Source: Methylophaga sp. | GTDB lineage: Bacteria; Pseudomonadota; Gammaproteobacteria; Nitrosococcales; Methylophagaceae | Assembly: GCA_014762585.1 (NCBI GenBank) | Contig: JABURN010000044.1 | Span: 1 to 27,369, forward strand | DNA length: 27,369 nt | Direction of reading: 5' to 3' | Part shown: positions 6,877 through 16,056 of the stretch, one piece after another | How positions within the stretch are numbered: position 1 is the stretch's first letter | How the letters are laid out: each line of letters starts with the position of its first letter | Made by a program: the position numbers and the translations under genes | The notes under the pieces: generated by a model | Told to the model about the DNA's origin: nothing | Database searches by the model: none | What the model saw: only the letters and a program-made list of their open reading frames with translations

Positions 6877-9030
6877 ATGAGCGACCAACCGGGACCGATC
6901 TACATTGCCCTTATCAGTGTTCACGGGCTGATCCGTGGAAACAACCTGGAACTGGGGCGGGATGCTGACACCGGTGGTCAGACCCTCTATGTGCTTGAAC
7001 TGGCACAGGCCCTGTCTGAATGTGATGATGTAGCACAAGTCGACTTAATCACCCGTCATATCAAAGATGAGCATGTTTCACCGGACTATGCGGTACCTGT
7101 TGAGCTCATTAACGATAAATTCCGCATTGTCAGAATAGATGCCGGTCCCGACGAATATATTTATAAAGAACAGCTCTGGGATCATCTGGATGTGTTTGCC
7201 GATAATCTCGCTGACTTTTTCCGCGAGCAGAACCAGTTTCCTGATTTGATTCACAGCCATTACGCTGATGCCGGCCTGGTCGGCTCGCATGTGGCCAACC
7301 TGCTTGGGGTTCCCCTCGTTCATACCGGTCACTCGCTGGGGCGGGTCAAGCGTCGCCGTTTGCTGGCTAGCGGGCTGAGTGCCGAGCAGGTCGAACAGCT
7401 CTACAACATGTCACGCCGGGTGGAAGCCGAAGAAGTGACATTGGCGACGGCAGAATGTGTGATTACCAGCACTCACCAGGAAATCGAAGAACAGTACGAA
7501 ATTTACGACCATTATCAGCCCGAACAGATGCGGGTTATTCCTCCCGGTACCAATATCACGCAGTTCAAGCCTCCGGTCGGCGGTGAGTTGCAGGATGACC
7601 TGTTCGGCTATCTGACGGCTCACCTGACTGAAGCCAACAAACCCATCATCCTGGCATTATCACGGCCGGATAAACGCAAGAATATCGGCGTGCTTATAGA
7701 AGCCTATGGTGAATCTGAAGAGCTGCAGCGGCTGGCCAACCTGGTCATTATTGCCGGCAACCGCGATGATATTGATGATCTGGAGCATGGGGCGCAGGAA
7801 GTATTCCATGACTTGCTGGTGGCGATCGACCGTTACGACCTCTATGGCAAAGTCGCCTTACCCAAACACCATAAACGGGATCAGGTGCCTCTGATCTACC
7901 GTATTGCCGCAGCTTCAGGCGGCGTCTTCGTCAATCCAGCGTTGACCGAACCATTCGGTCTTACCCTGATCGAGGCGGCTGCCTCAGGTCTGCCGATAGT
8001 CGCTACAGAAGATGGCGGCCCGGTAGATATTATCGGCAACTGTCACAACGGCTTTCTGATTGACCCGCTGGAAGCCGCTACCATCACCGATGCCTTGCTG
8101 AAGCTGCTGACTGATAATGCCACCTGGAACCTGTATTCAAGACAAGGCCTGGATGGGGTTGCCAGACACTATTCCTGGCAGGCCCATGCCGAGCGTTATC
8201 TGGAACTGGTCAGACCCATTGCAGAACGTGCCGATTTCCTGCAGCGCAAACCGCTGGAACGCACTTCTCAAATGTATGCCGAGCGTGCTCTGGTCAGTGA
8301 TCTGGATCTGAACCTGATTGGTGATGACGAGTCATTACACGAACTGCTCAGTCTGCTGCGCGTCAACCGCAAAACCACCAAGTTTGCGATTGCCACGGGC
8401 CGTCGCCTTGATGTGGCCTTGAGGTTGATGAAGAAACATCAGATACCGGAGCCCGACATTCTGATTACCAGCTCCGGCACCGAAATTTACTATGCGCCCA
8501 AACTGACGCCGGACAAGGGCTGGGCCGAGCATATTGATTATCACTGGACCCCGCATAAAATAAGGCCTTTACTCGATAATTATCCGGGGCTGGAAAGACA
8601 GCCGAAATCGGAACAGAGCCGGTTCAAGCTGAGTTATTACATTGACCCGGAAGAAGCTGATATTGAGGATATTAAACGGTTATTACACCAGGAGGAGCAG
8701 TCAGTCCATGCACAACTGGCTTTTGGACAATACCTGGATATCATGCCGATTCGCGCTTCCAAGGGCATGGCATTGAGATATGTCGCTGACCGCTGGCAAA
8801 TTCCTCTGGAACATATACTGGTGGTGGGCGGTTCTGGTGCCGATGAGGACATGATGCGTGGTAACACCCTGGCTGCGGTAGTGGCTAACCGCCATCATGA
8901 AGAACTATCTCAACTGGTGGATACCGACCGCATTTATTTCGCTACCCAGCCTCACGCCGCCGGTATTCTTGAAGCCCTGGCCCATTATCAGTTTTTCGAC
9001 CTCGTCACCAGCAAGAAAGCAACGCCATGA
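6877..9030 (+). CDS. sps: Sucrose-phosphate synthase with a degenerate phosphatase-like C-terminal domain
   Basis: The 717-residue enzyme makes sucrose-6-phosphate from UDP- or ADP-glucose and fructose-6-phosphate in the cytosol. The GT-B glycosyltransferase part (about 1-455) shows the RDADTGGQ sugar-acceptor loop near 28-35, HTGHSLGR, the R-P-D-x-R-K-N nucleotide-sugar loop, and the E358-x7-E366 motif in EPFGLTLIE. Residues 466-700 are homologous to sucrose-phosphate phosphatase, but HAD motif I reads DLDLN (475-479) instead of DxDGT, and motif IV reads GGSGADED (651-658) instead of GDSGND, so this domain is probably not a phosphatase. Cyanobacterial SPS proteins have the same two-domain form. 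It begins a tight operon and overlaps spp by 4 nt (ATGA). Confidence 0.95.
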   Translation: MSDQPGPIYIALISVHGLIRGNNLELGRDADTGGQTLYVLELAQALSECDDVAQVDLITRHIKDEHVSPDYAVPVELINDKFRIVRIDAGPDEYIYKEQLWDHLDVFADNLADFFREQNQFPDLIHSHYADAGLVGSHVANLLGVPLVHTGHSLGRVKRRRLLASGLSAEQVEQLYNMSRRVEAEEVTLATAECVITSTHQEIEEQYEIYDHYQPEQMRVIPPGTNITQFKPPVGGELQDDLFGYLTAHLTEANKPIILALSRPDKRKNIGVLIEAYGESEELQRLANLVIIAGNRDDIDDLEHGAQEVFHDLLVAIDRYDLYGKVALPKHHKRDQVPLIYRIAAASGGVFVNPALTEPFGLTLIEAAASGLPIVATEDGGPVDIIGNCHNGFLIDPLEAATITDALLKLLTDNATWNLYSRQGLDGVARHYSWQAHAERYLELVRPIAERADFLQRKPLERTSQMYAERALVSDLDLNLIGDDESLHELLSLLRVNRKTTKFAIATGRRLDVALRLMKKHQIPEPDILITSSGTEIYYAPKLTPDKGWAEHIDYHWTPHKIRPLLDNYPGLERQPKSEQSRFKLSYYIDPEEADIEDIKRLLHQEEQSVHAQLAFGQYLDIMPIRASKGMALRYVADRWQIPLEHILVVGGSGADEDMMRGNTLAAVVANRHHEELSQLVDTDRIYFATQPHAAGILEALAHYQFFDLVTSKKATP

Positions 9031-9884
9031 AACAAGCCAAACTGCTGCTTTGTACCGATATGGATCGCACGATTATTCCCAACGGGTTTCAGTCGGAGCC
9101 GGCCGATGCCCGCCGTGAATTCAACCGCTTTTGCAGTAGACCGGATGTGAAACTGGTATATGTGACCGGTCGTCATGTTTCTCTGGTCAAACGTGCAATC
9201 AAAAACTATGCCTTGCCACAGCCCAATTTCGCGATTACGGATGTGGGCACCAAGATCTATCAGATAGGTAAGGGGAGCTGGCAGCAAATGGCTGACTGGG
9301 AGGCGGAAATCGATAAAGACTGGCATGGTAAGACCCATGCTCAGCTCAAAGCTATTCTCAAACCGATCAGCGAGCTGCGTCTGCAGGAGAGCAGCAAGCA
9401 AAATACCCATAAGCTCAGTTACTACCTGCCGCTGTATCTGGATAAGGACAGCATTGTCGCCCGCATCGAAGCTTTTTTGCGAGAGGCCGGGGTGGATGCC
9501 AGTGTGCTGTGGAGTGTGGATGAACCGAAAAACATCGGTCTGCTCGATGTGCTGCCACGCAATGCCACCAAACTGCATGCAATAGAGTTCCTGCAGAACA
9601 AATTGGGCTATGACTTGAAAGAAGTGATTTTTGCCGGCGACAGTGGTAATGACTTGCCGGTTCTGACCAGTCGGATCCAATCGGTGCTGGTAGCTAATGC
9701 CAGTGACGAAATAAAAAAGGCAGCACAGCAGTTATCACAGCATAACGGGCATAGCGATGCACTGTATCTGGCCAGTAATGAACCTCAAAAACACAACGGA
9801 AATTATTCTGCTGGCGTATTGCAGGGCGTGTTGCATTACTCACCTGATTTCGCAGAGACAAGCAATACAGAGAAACTCACATGA
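9027..9884 (+). CDS. spp: Sucrose-phosphate phosphatase
   Basis: The 285-residue HAD-superfamily enzyme hydrolyses sucrose-6-phosphate to sucrose, the irreversible step that pulls synthesis forward. Catalytic motif I is DMDRT with D11 and D13 intact, motif II is V-T-G-R near residue 46, and motif IV is GDSGND with D205 and D209, all as expected for an active enzyme and unlike the degenerate copy in the SPS C-terminus. Length is near that of cyanobacterial and methanotroph SPP. It is translationally coupled at both ends through 4-nt ATGA overlaps with sps and the fructokinase gene. Confidence 0.95.
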   Translation: MKQAKLLLCTDMDRTIIPNGFQSEPADARREFNRFCSRPDVKLVYVTGRHVSLVKRAIKNYALPQPNFAITDVGTKIYQIGKGSWQQMADWEAEIDKDWHGKTHAQLKAILKPISELRLQESSKQNTHKLSYYLPLYLDKDSIVARIEAFLREAGVDASVLWSVDEPKNIGLLDVLPRNATKLHAIEFLQNKLGYDLKEVIFAGDSGNDLPVLTSRIQSVLVANASDEIKKAAQQLSQHNGHSDALYLASNEPQKHNGNYSAGVLQGVLHYSPDFAETSNTEKLT

Positions 9885-10744
9885 CACATCCAAAACCGCT
9901 AACGATATTCGGAGAAGTCCTGTTTGACTGTTTTCCCGATGGCGAAAACAAGCTGGGAGGCGCGCCTTTCAATGTGGCCTGGCATTTACAGGCATTGGGC
10001 GACCAACCTGTCTTCATCAGTCGTCTTGGTAATGATGAGTTGGGGGAGAGAATCCAACAGGCAGCCAAAGACTGGGGTTTGTCTACCGCGACTTTGCAAG
10101 TCGACAGAGCACATCCCACCGGGCGGGTGAATGTCAGTTTCAGCGACGGCGAGCCTAGCTACAACATTGCTGAAGGCAGTGCCTGGGACTTCATCGATTA
10201 CCCGGCAGTGAACGATTTGCCGGCAAAGGGGCTGTTCTATCACGGTTCTCTGGCTGCCCGCAGTGAAACCAGCCATCAGACTCTGCAGAAACTTACTGAA
10301 AATCCGGACTATGATATTTTCGTCGACGTGAACCTGCGCAGCCCCTGGTGGCAGAAAGATGATGTCTATCAGTGGCTGGAACAGGCACGCTGGGTCAAAC
10401 TTAACCAGCATGAACTGGCTGAACTGGGATTTCGCAGTGCCGATCTGCATCAGGATATGACGCGCATGCATACGCATTTTCACCTGGAACAATTGATAGT
10501 GACCTGCGGTGAAAAAGGGGCCATCGTCAGAGATACCGAAGGCGAGTTTCACCTGGTCAAGCCCACCCTGAATGAACAGGTGGTTGATTCAGTCGGCGCC
10601 GGAGATGCGTTTACGGCGATGTATATCCACGGACTGCTGCATGACTGGGATATCGACGCCACTCTGCATGAGGCCCAGGCTTTTGCTTCCAAGGTGGTCG
10701 GACTGCGCGGCGCCATCTGTGACGATTTGGAATTCTATAAATAA
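9881..10744 (+). CDS. fruK: PfkB-family fructokinase of the sucrose operon
   Basis: The 287-residue protein belongs to the ribokinase/PfkB sugar kinase family. The N-terminal signature GGAPFNVAWHLQALG (about 27-41) and the C-terminal ATP-site signature DSVGAGDAF (236-244) are intact, with D242 as catalytic base and GAG as the anion hole. In this operon type the enzyme phosphorylates fructose to fructose-6-phosphate, recycling the fructose that amylosucrase releases from sucrose and feeding it back to SPS or glycolysis. The start overlaps the spp stop as ATGA. The symbol follows usage for methanotroph sucrose clusters; biochemical specificity is inferred from context. Confidence 0.9.
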   Translation: MTHPKPLTIFGEVLFDCFPDGENKLGGAPFNVAWHLQALGDQPVFISRLGNDELGERIQQAAKDWGLSTATLQVDRAHPTGRVNVSFSDGEPSYNIAEGSAWDFIDYPAVNDLPAKGLFYHGSLAARSETSHQTLQKLTENPDYDIFVDVNLRSPWWQKDDVYQWLEQARWVKLNQHELAELGFRSADLHQDMTRMHTHFHLEQLIVTCGEKGAIVRDTEGEFHLVKPTLNEQVVDSVGAGDAFTAMYIHGLLHDWDIDATLHEAQAFASKVVGLRGAICDDLEFYK

Positions 10745-10780
10745 ATCAATACTTAATAGGGAATATTTAAATCATAATCT

Positions 10781-12736
10781 ATGTACGAACAACAGGCTCA
10801 TAAACTGCTCAATGAAATCCTGAATGAGATAGAGGCGGGTATCTCCAAGCAGGATTTGCGTTATTTCTATACGCGGCTAGGGGCAAATTTTTACGCGATT
10901 CACTCCCTGTTCGAGCGTCTTTATGGCGACCGTGAGGATTTCAAACAGCAGGCCCAGCGTCTGGTCGAAACCATGGCCTGGCAGTATATCCGTCGACCTG
11001 AGGATTTGCGTCGGCGTGATATTGAGCGTGAAGCCGATCACAACTGGTTCCTGAGTCAGAACTGGGTGGGCATGGCTTTATACAGTCATGGTTTTGCCGG
11101 TGATCTCAAAGGCATGGAAAGCCATCTCAATTACTTCCAGGAACTCGGTGTCAACATGGTGCATATCATGCCCATCATGCAGTGTCCGCGCGGCAGCAGT
11201 GATGGCGGCTATGCAGTCAGTGATTTCCGTCAGATTGATGACCGGGCGGGCACTATTGATGATCTGCTGCATCTGTCGCGCGCCATGCATGAGCGGGATA
11301 TGCTGCTGACCATGGATGTGGTGTTGAACCATACTTCGAATGAGCATGAGTGGGCGCAGAAAGCGCGACAGGGCGATAAAAGTTTTCAGGATTATTACTA
11401 CACCTTCGAAAACCGCAATGTGCCGGATATGTTTGAACAAAGCATGCCTGAGGTCTTCCCGGAAACTTCGCCCGGCAATTTCACCTGGGATGAGGAGATG
11501 GGCCGCTGGGTAATGACGGTGTTTAACAATTACCAGTGGGACCTGAATTATTCCAATCCGGCGGTGTTCATCGAAATGCTCGATGTGATTCTGTTCTGGG
11601 CCAACCGGGGGGCAGACATTCTACGACTCGATGCAGTGGCCTTTTTGTGGAAGAAAATCGGCAGTACCTGCCAGAATGAACGTGAGGCTCACCTGATTCT
11701 GCAGCTGCTGAAAGATTGCTGTCAGGTCACGGCGCCCGGCGTACTCTATATTGCCGAGGCGATTGTCGCTCCGGTCGAAGTCACCAAATACTTTGGCGAG
11801 GATGCGGTCATCGCCAAGGAATGTGAGATTGCCTACAACGCCACCTTTATGGCGCTGATGTGGGATGCAGTGGCCACCAAAAATGCCAAGCTGCTTAACC
11901 AGGGTATCAAGAGCCTGCCGGTCAAACTGGAACGTGCTACCTGGCTTAACTACATCCGCTGTCACGATGATATTGGTCTCGGTTTTGATGACCGGGATAT
12001 TGATCTTGTTGGTTACGAGCCAGCCGGACACCGTAAGTTTCTGATTGATTACTTTATGGGACGCTATGACAACTCCCATGCCCGTGGTCTGCCTTTCGGT
12101 GAGAATGAAAAAACCGGTGATGCCCGCATTTCCGGTTCTCTGGCCTCGCTGGTGGGGCTTGAATATGCCCTCGAAAACAATGATATAGAAGCAGAAGAAA
12201 ATGCCATCAAGATCATCCTGTTGCTGCATAGTCTTATCATGTCCTTCGGCGGCATTCCGCTTCTTTACTATGGTGATGAACTGGGCACCATCAATGATGT
12301 GTCCTTTCTGTCTGATCCGCACAAGAAGGGCGATTCCCGCTGGGTACATCGGCCGGTCATCGACTGGGATAAAGCCGAGCTGCGTAACCAGCCCGGTCAT
12401 TATCAGTATGAAATTTTCTCATCCCTCAAACGCATGATTGCGGTACGCAAGGAAATCGATGCTTTTGCTGATTTTAATAACCGTGAACTGATTGATGTCG
12501 GTAACGAGCATTTATTTGTTTTTGAGCGTTATAACATCACCCGTCAACTCGACAAGGTGCTGGTTGTAGCTAACTTTAACGACAAACCGCAGCATCTCAA
12601 TCTGGACAATCTGATTAGCTGGGGTGATCCGCAGTATGGGCAGCTTTACGACCTCTACACTGGTCAGCAACCAGAGATATTCAAAAATATCCTGGTAATC
12701 CCGGCATTCAGTTTTTACTGGTTACAGGAAGCCTGA
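10781..12736 (+). CDS. ams: Amylosucrase (GH13 family)
   Basis: The 651-residue enzyme matches Neisseria polysaccharea amylosucrase in length and motifs. Active-site residues are D284 (nucleophile, LRLDAVAF), E326 (acid/base, YIAEAIV) and D396 with H395 (transition-state stabiliser, CHDDIG). Region I is DVVLNHTSNEH. An N-terminal helical domain (about 1-85) precedes the (beta/alpha)8 barrel, and a C-terminal beta domain ends the protein. Amylosucrase transfers glucose from sucrose to glycogen-like alpha-1,4-glucan and releases fructose, so the operon both makes and retires sucrose, linking osmolyte and glycogen pools. The start is 36 nt after the kinase gene with only a weak, distant ribosome binding site. 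The stop codon abuts the convergent next gene with no gap. Confidence 0.95.
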   Translation: MYEQQAHKLLNEILNEIEAGISKQDLRYFYTRLGANFYAIHSLFERLYGDREDFKQQAQRLVETMAWQYIRRPEDLRRRDIEREADHNWFLSQNWVGMALYSHGFAGDLKGMESHLNYFQELGVNMVHIMPIMQCPRGSSDGGYAVSDFRQIDDRAGTIDDLLHLSRAMHERDMLLTMDVVLNHTSNEHEWAQKARQGDKSFQDYYYTFENRNVPDMFEQSMPEVFPETSPGNFTWDEEMGRWVMTVFNNYQWDLNYSNPAVFIEMLDVILFWANRGADILRLDAVAFLWKKIGSTCQNEREAHLILQLLKDCCQVTAPGVLYIAEAIVAPVEVTKYFGEDAVIAKECEIAYNATFMALMWDAVATKNAKLLNQGIKSLPVKLERATWLNYIRCHDDIGLGFDDRDIDLVGYEPAGHRKFLIDYFMGRYDNSHARGLPFGENEKTGDARISGSLASLVGLEYALENNDIEAEENAIKIILLLHSLIMSFGGIPLLYYGDELGTINDVSFLSDPHKKGDSRWVHRPVIDWDKAELRNQPGHYQYEIFSSLKRMIAVRKEIDAFADFNNRELIDVGNEHLFVFERYNITRQLDKVLVVANFNDKPQHLNLDNLISWGDPQYGQLYDLYTGQQPEIFKNILVIPAFSFYWLQEA

Positions 12737-13138
12737 TTACTGCTCGCGGTCGATACAACGCTCGCAATGACGGTGACCAGTCAGTAACCGGGCAATCGTT
12801 TTCCTGTGACGGGCAAAAAAGCGATATGCCATGTCTGCAACTGGCCGAATCAGTGGCCATCGTGTCATGCCAAGCCAGCGGTGATGATTCAACAGTTGCC
12901 AAGCTTTGACGGTGACATCCAACCCTCTTAGCCACTGGCCACTGGCATCGAGCCCGTGCAGGATTTTCTCTGCCTCAAGCGGGTCGAGCTGCGGGTAGCG
13001 TTCACAAAAGTCAGGAGCGTGAATATCTTCCAGTTGCAGAAGGCCGCGATGATCTCTCTGTCTTAATAAGGCAATTTCCTTCACGCACAGTGGACAGTGG
13101 CCATCGTAGAATAAAATTAATTGTATCGGTTCTGACAT
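12737..13138 (-). CDS. DCC-family (DUF393) thiol-disulfide oxidoreductase-like protein
   Basis: The 133-residue product has the family motif YDGHCPLC with D12, C15 and C18, a thioredoxin-like redox pair near the N-terminus, then a W-L-R-G hinge and a helical C-terminal half ending with an additional CERC-type pair. Members are small cytosolic proteins of unknown substrate, often near photolyase or fatty-acid genes. The open frame extends upstream to 13270, but homology begins at the ATG at 13138; the longer form would overlap the photolyase gene by 80 nt, so the short start is chosen. It is divergent from the two photolyase genes, with 52 nt for both promoters. Confidence 0.85.
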   Translation of the reverse strand: MSEPIQLILFYDGHCPLCVKEIALLRQRDHRGLLQLEDIHAPDFCERYPQLDPLEAEKILHGLDASGQWLRGLDVTVKAWQLLNHHRWLGMTRWPLIRPVADMAYRFFARHRKTIARLLTGHRHCERCIDREQ

Positions 13139-13190
13139 GAGCTGTTTCCGAATGAGTTCAGCATCAGTTTGACTATCAGGGCGTAAAAAA

Positions 13191-14516
13191 ATGATCAAAA
13201 CAGGACTCGTCTGGTTCAACAACGATTGTCGCGTGCATGACAACCCGGTGCTGCTGGAGGCCAGTCTCAACTGCGAACGCCTGATTTGCCTGTTTTGTAT
13301 CGACAGTCAATGGGATAAGGCAACCGGGCTCAATGCCAAAGCCCTGGGTGAAACCCGCCGTCAGTTCATGAACCAGACCTTGCTGGATTTATCAGCACAG
13401 CTGGCCAAGCGCGGGCAGTCGCTGATCATACTCAGTGGTGATCCGGTCGAAATTATCTCCAGTTTGATCAGCCGCTTTGATGTTTCTGCCGTTTACCGCA
13501 GTCAGCATGTAGGTGTATTTGAAAATCGACAATGGCAACACTTGCAGGCTGATTTCCCCCGGCTTCAGTTTGAATCTCTTCCCTCACACACCTTGTTCCG
13601 GCCTGAGAAGTTACCCTTTACGCTGCAAAATCTACCGACCAGTTTCAGTCAGTTCAGAAAGCAGGTGGAAGAGATCGATATCGACCCGCCGCTGGTCATG
13701 CCCAAATCACTGCCACCTGCGATTGAGAGTCTCAATGCAGAGTCAGAAGCGGTGCTGGTAAAACCCAGAACAACAGCGGCGTTCGAGGGGGGAGAAGGCG
13801 CGGCTTTAGCGCACCTTGAGGATTATTTTTCCGGTACTGATCCTGCTCATTACAAGGAATGGCGTAATGAACTGGATGGCTGGCATAACTCCACCAAGTT
13901 CTCTGCCTGGCTTGCCAATGGCAGTCTGTCAGTGCGACGCCTTGTTCAGAGACTGAAGCGTTATGAAAAACAGCAAACAGCCAATGAGTCGACTTACTGG
14001 ATTTATTTCGAGCTGCTGTGGCGTGAGTATTTTCAATGGGTGGCAATGAAGCTCAGGCACAAACTGTTCAGTGCCGGCGGTGTTTCGAACAGACAGGTTC
14101 GTTGCTGCTTTTACCCTGAGCGCTATCAGAAGTGGTGCCACGGCAATACACCCTATCCACTGGTCAACGCACTGATGAAACAGCTCAACGAGAGTGGCTA
14201 CATGAGTAATCGTGGCCGTCAAATTGTAGCCAGTTGTTTTGTCAATGAACTGCAGCTCGACTGGCGCTTTGGCGCGGCTTATTTTGAGCAGCAACTGATT
14301 GATTATGATGTGGCGGCCAACTGGGGTAACTGGCAGTACATCGCTGGTGTCGGCATGGACCCGCGCGGTGGCCGTCATTTCAATATCGAAAAACAAACCA
14401 GACAGTACGACCCGGACGGACAATTTATTCGCACATGGCATGGCGAAGTCACCAGCCCGCAGCTGGACTCAGTCAATGCGGCCGCCTGGCCGATTCTACC
14501 GCCCACGAAACCCTGA
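13191..14516 (+). CDS. DASH-type cryptochrome / photolyase
   Basis: The 441-residue flavoprotein has the N-terminal Rossmann-like photolyase domain (about 1-130) and the FAD-binding helical domain (about 200-430). Diagnostic DASH segments are the [14 protein letters not shown] run, the [18 protein letters not shown] helix, the [14 protein letters not shown] helix, and W-G-N-W-Q-Y followed by [12 protein letters not shown] near the C-terminus. DASH proteins bind FAD and an antenna and repair cyclobutane dimers mainly in single-stranded or looped DNA. The stop codon shares one base with the start of the next photolyase gene (TGATG), implying translational coupling. The ribosome binding site is weak. 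Confidence 0.92.
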   Translation: MIKTGLVWFNNDCRVHDNPVLLEASLNCERLICLFCIDSQWDKATGLNAKALGETRRQFMNQTLLDLSAQLAKRGQSLIILSGDPVEIISSLISRFDVSAVYRSQHVGVFENRQWQHLQADFPRLQFESLPSHTLFRPEKLPFTLQNLPTSFSQFRKQVEEIDIDPPLVMPKSLPPAIESLNAESEAVLVKPRTTAAFEGGEGAALAHLEDYFSGTDPAHYKEWRNELDGWHNSTKFSAWLANGSLSVRRLVQRLKRYEKQQTANESTYWIYFELLWREYFQWVAMKLRHKLFSAGGVSNRQVRCCFYPERYQKWCHGNTPYPLVNALMKQLNESGYMSNRGRQIVASCFVNELQLDWRFGAAYFEQQLIDYDVAANWGNWQYIAGVGMDPRGGRHFNIEKQTRQYDPDGQFIRTWHGEVTSPQLDSVNAAAWPILPPTKP

Positions 14517-15979
14517 TGCAGCGTACTGAGGTTAATCTGGTCTGGTTCAAGCGGGACTTGCGCCTGAGTGACCACGAACCGTTGAAAGCGGCCAGCCAGT
14601 CAGATCTGCCAGCCCTGTTGCTCTATGTGATTGAACCGATGTTGCAGCAGGACCCGCACTATAGTCTCAGACACTGGCGTTTTATCTGGCAGTCACTGAC
14701 TGACATGCAGCTGCAACTGGGCAAGCATCATCAGCTCGTGGTGGCAGAGGGCGAGATGCCGGATTTGCTCAGCGAGCTGAATCAGACATTTCGCGTTAAA
14801 CAGATTTTCAGCCACCAGGAAATCGGTCTTGCCAATACCTTTGAACGCGATAGAAGGGTAGCTGCCTGGTGCCGGCAGAACGACGTCAACTGGAGAGAAT
14901 TCCCCTGCGGCGCGGTGGAACGCGCCAAACCCAATCGCGATGATTGGGATAAGCACTGGCAAAGTGTGATGCGTGCAGACTTGAAGCAGCCTGACTGGTC
15001 GAATCTGCAAACGCTTGCATGGCAAAACAAGCCAAATTGGCAGCCACCCATGACCTGGAATGAGGCCGATTCTAGATTTCAGCAGGGTGGGAGCCGGTCG
15101 GCCTGGCAGACGCTTGAGAGCTTTTACCAGGGCAGGGGACAGGATTATTATCGCCGGCTGTCCAGTCCCTCGACCAGTCGTGATGCCTGTAGCCGGATGT
15201 CAGCCTACCTGGCCTGGGGGAATATCAGCCTGCGGGAAATGTATCAGCATCTGCTGAGTCACTGGCAGGATCAGGGTTGGCGCCGCAGTCTGGTGGCCTT
15301 GTCTTCGCGCCTGCACTGGCACTGTCATTTCATGCAGAAGTTTGAAAGCGAATGTGGGATGGAATTCAGGCCGGTTAATCGCGGCTATCAAAACTTTCCC
15401 TATCGCGACGACCAGCAGGTCGAAGCTGATTTGACCGCCTGGAAGCAGGGGAAGACCGGCTTTCCACTGGTTGATGCCTGCATGCGGTGTCTGCATCAAA
15501 CTGGCTATATCAACTTTCGCATGCGCGCGATGCTGGTGAGTTTTCTCAGTCATCACCTGTTAATCGACTGGCGACAGGGTGTGACCCACCTGGCACAACT
15601 GTTTCTCGACTTTGAACCCGGCATTCATTATCCCCAGTTTCAGATGCAGGCCGGCGTGACCGGCACCAATACCATTCGTATCTACAACCCGATAAAGCAA
15701 AGTCAGGAGCAGGACCCGAATGGTGTTTTCATTCGACAGTGGTGTCCGGAGCTCAAAGATTTGCCTGATGATTTATTGCATGAACCCTGGCTGTTAACGC
15801 CGATGGAAGAGCAGATGTATCAAATCACACTGGGACAGGATTACCCCGAGCCAATCATTGATTATCAGACGCAGGCGAGACAGGCACGGGACCTACTCTG
15901 GTCATGGCGCAAAAATGTCGATGTACAGCACGAAAACCAGCGTATTCTCAAGCGCCATGTGCGACCACCCTCGCGCTGA
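14516..15979 (+). CDS. Second photolyase/cryptochrome-family flavoprotein, atypical FAD pocket
   Basis: From the ATG at 14516 the product has 487 residues, opening with [18 protein letters not shown], the classical photolyase N-terminus. An in-frame extension to 14435 would run through the previous gene and lacks homology. The C-terminal half holds the FAD-domain landmarks [21 protein letters not shown], the [12 protein letters not shown] helix, and [11 protein letters not shown] followed by FIRQWCPEL. In E. coli PhrB the segment before the last motif reads NNGGWQW and contains the flavin-contacting N378; here the equivalent segment is H371-Y-P-Q-F-Q-M377, so that asparagine appears to be missing. 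The gene probably encodes a photolyase-related protein of a separate proteobacterial/cyanobacterial clade, with repair or sensory function undecided. Confidence 0.85.
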   Translation: MQRTEVNLVWFKRDLRLSDHEPLKAASQSDLPALLLYVIEPMLQQDPHYSLRHWRFIWQSLTDMQLQLGKHHQLVVAEGEMPDLLSELNQTFRVKQIFSHQEIGLANTFERDRRVAAWCRQNDVNWREFPCGAVERAKPNRDDWDKHWQSVMRADLKQPDWSNLQTLAWQNKPNWQPPMTWNEADSRFQQGGSRSAWQTLESFYQGRGQDYYRRLSSPSTSRDACSRMSAYLAWGNISLREMYQHLLSHWQDQGWRRSLVALSSRLHWHCHFMQKFESECGMEFRPVNRGYQNFPYRDDQQVEADLTAWKQGKTGFPLVDACMRCLHQTGYINFRMRAMLVSFLSHHLLIDWRQGVTHLAQLFLDFEPGIHYPQFQMQAGVTGTNTIRIYNPIKQSQEQDPNGVFIRQWCPELKDLPDDLLHEPWLLTPMEEQMYQITLGQDYPEPIIDYQTQARQARDLLWSWRKNVDVQHENQRILKRHVRPPSR

Positions 15980-16056
15980 AGGTTTGACGGATTTGAGTCT
16001 GAATCGGCTCGGGCGCATACTGAAACTGTCGCTTTCACAAAAGGGAGGCATTTGTG

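Noticed and set aside
8988..9680. 230-codon open frame on the minus strand
   Set aside because: It is antisense to sps and spp, whose conserved residues explain this DNA; the peptide resembles nothing known.
11621..12400. 259-codon open frame on the minus strand
   Set aside because: It lies wholly inside the amylosucrase gene opposite its catalytic motifs; no ribosome binding site or family resemblance.
13139..13270. N-terminal extension of the DCC-family protein
   Set aside because: It would overlap the DASH gene on the opposite strand, and family similarity starts at the ATG at 13138.
14435..14515. N-terminal extension of the second photolyase
   Set aside because: The 27 extra codons overlap the end of the DASH gene and lack photolyase similarity; homology begins right at ATG 14516.
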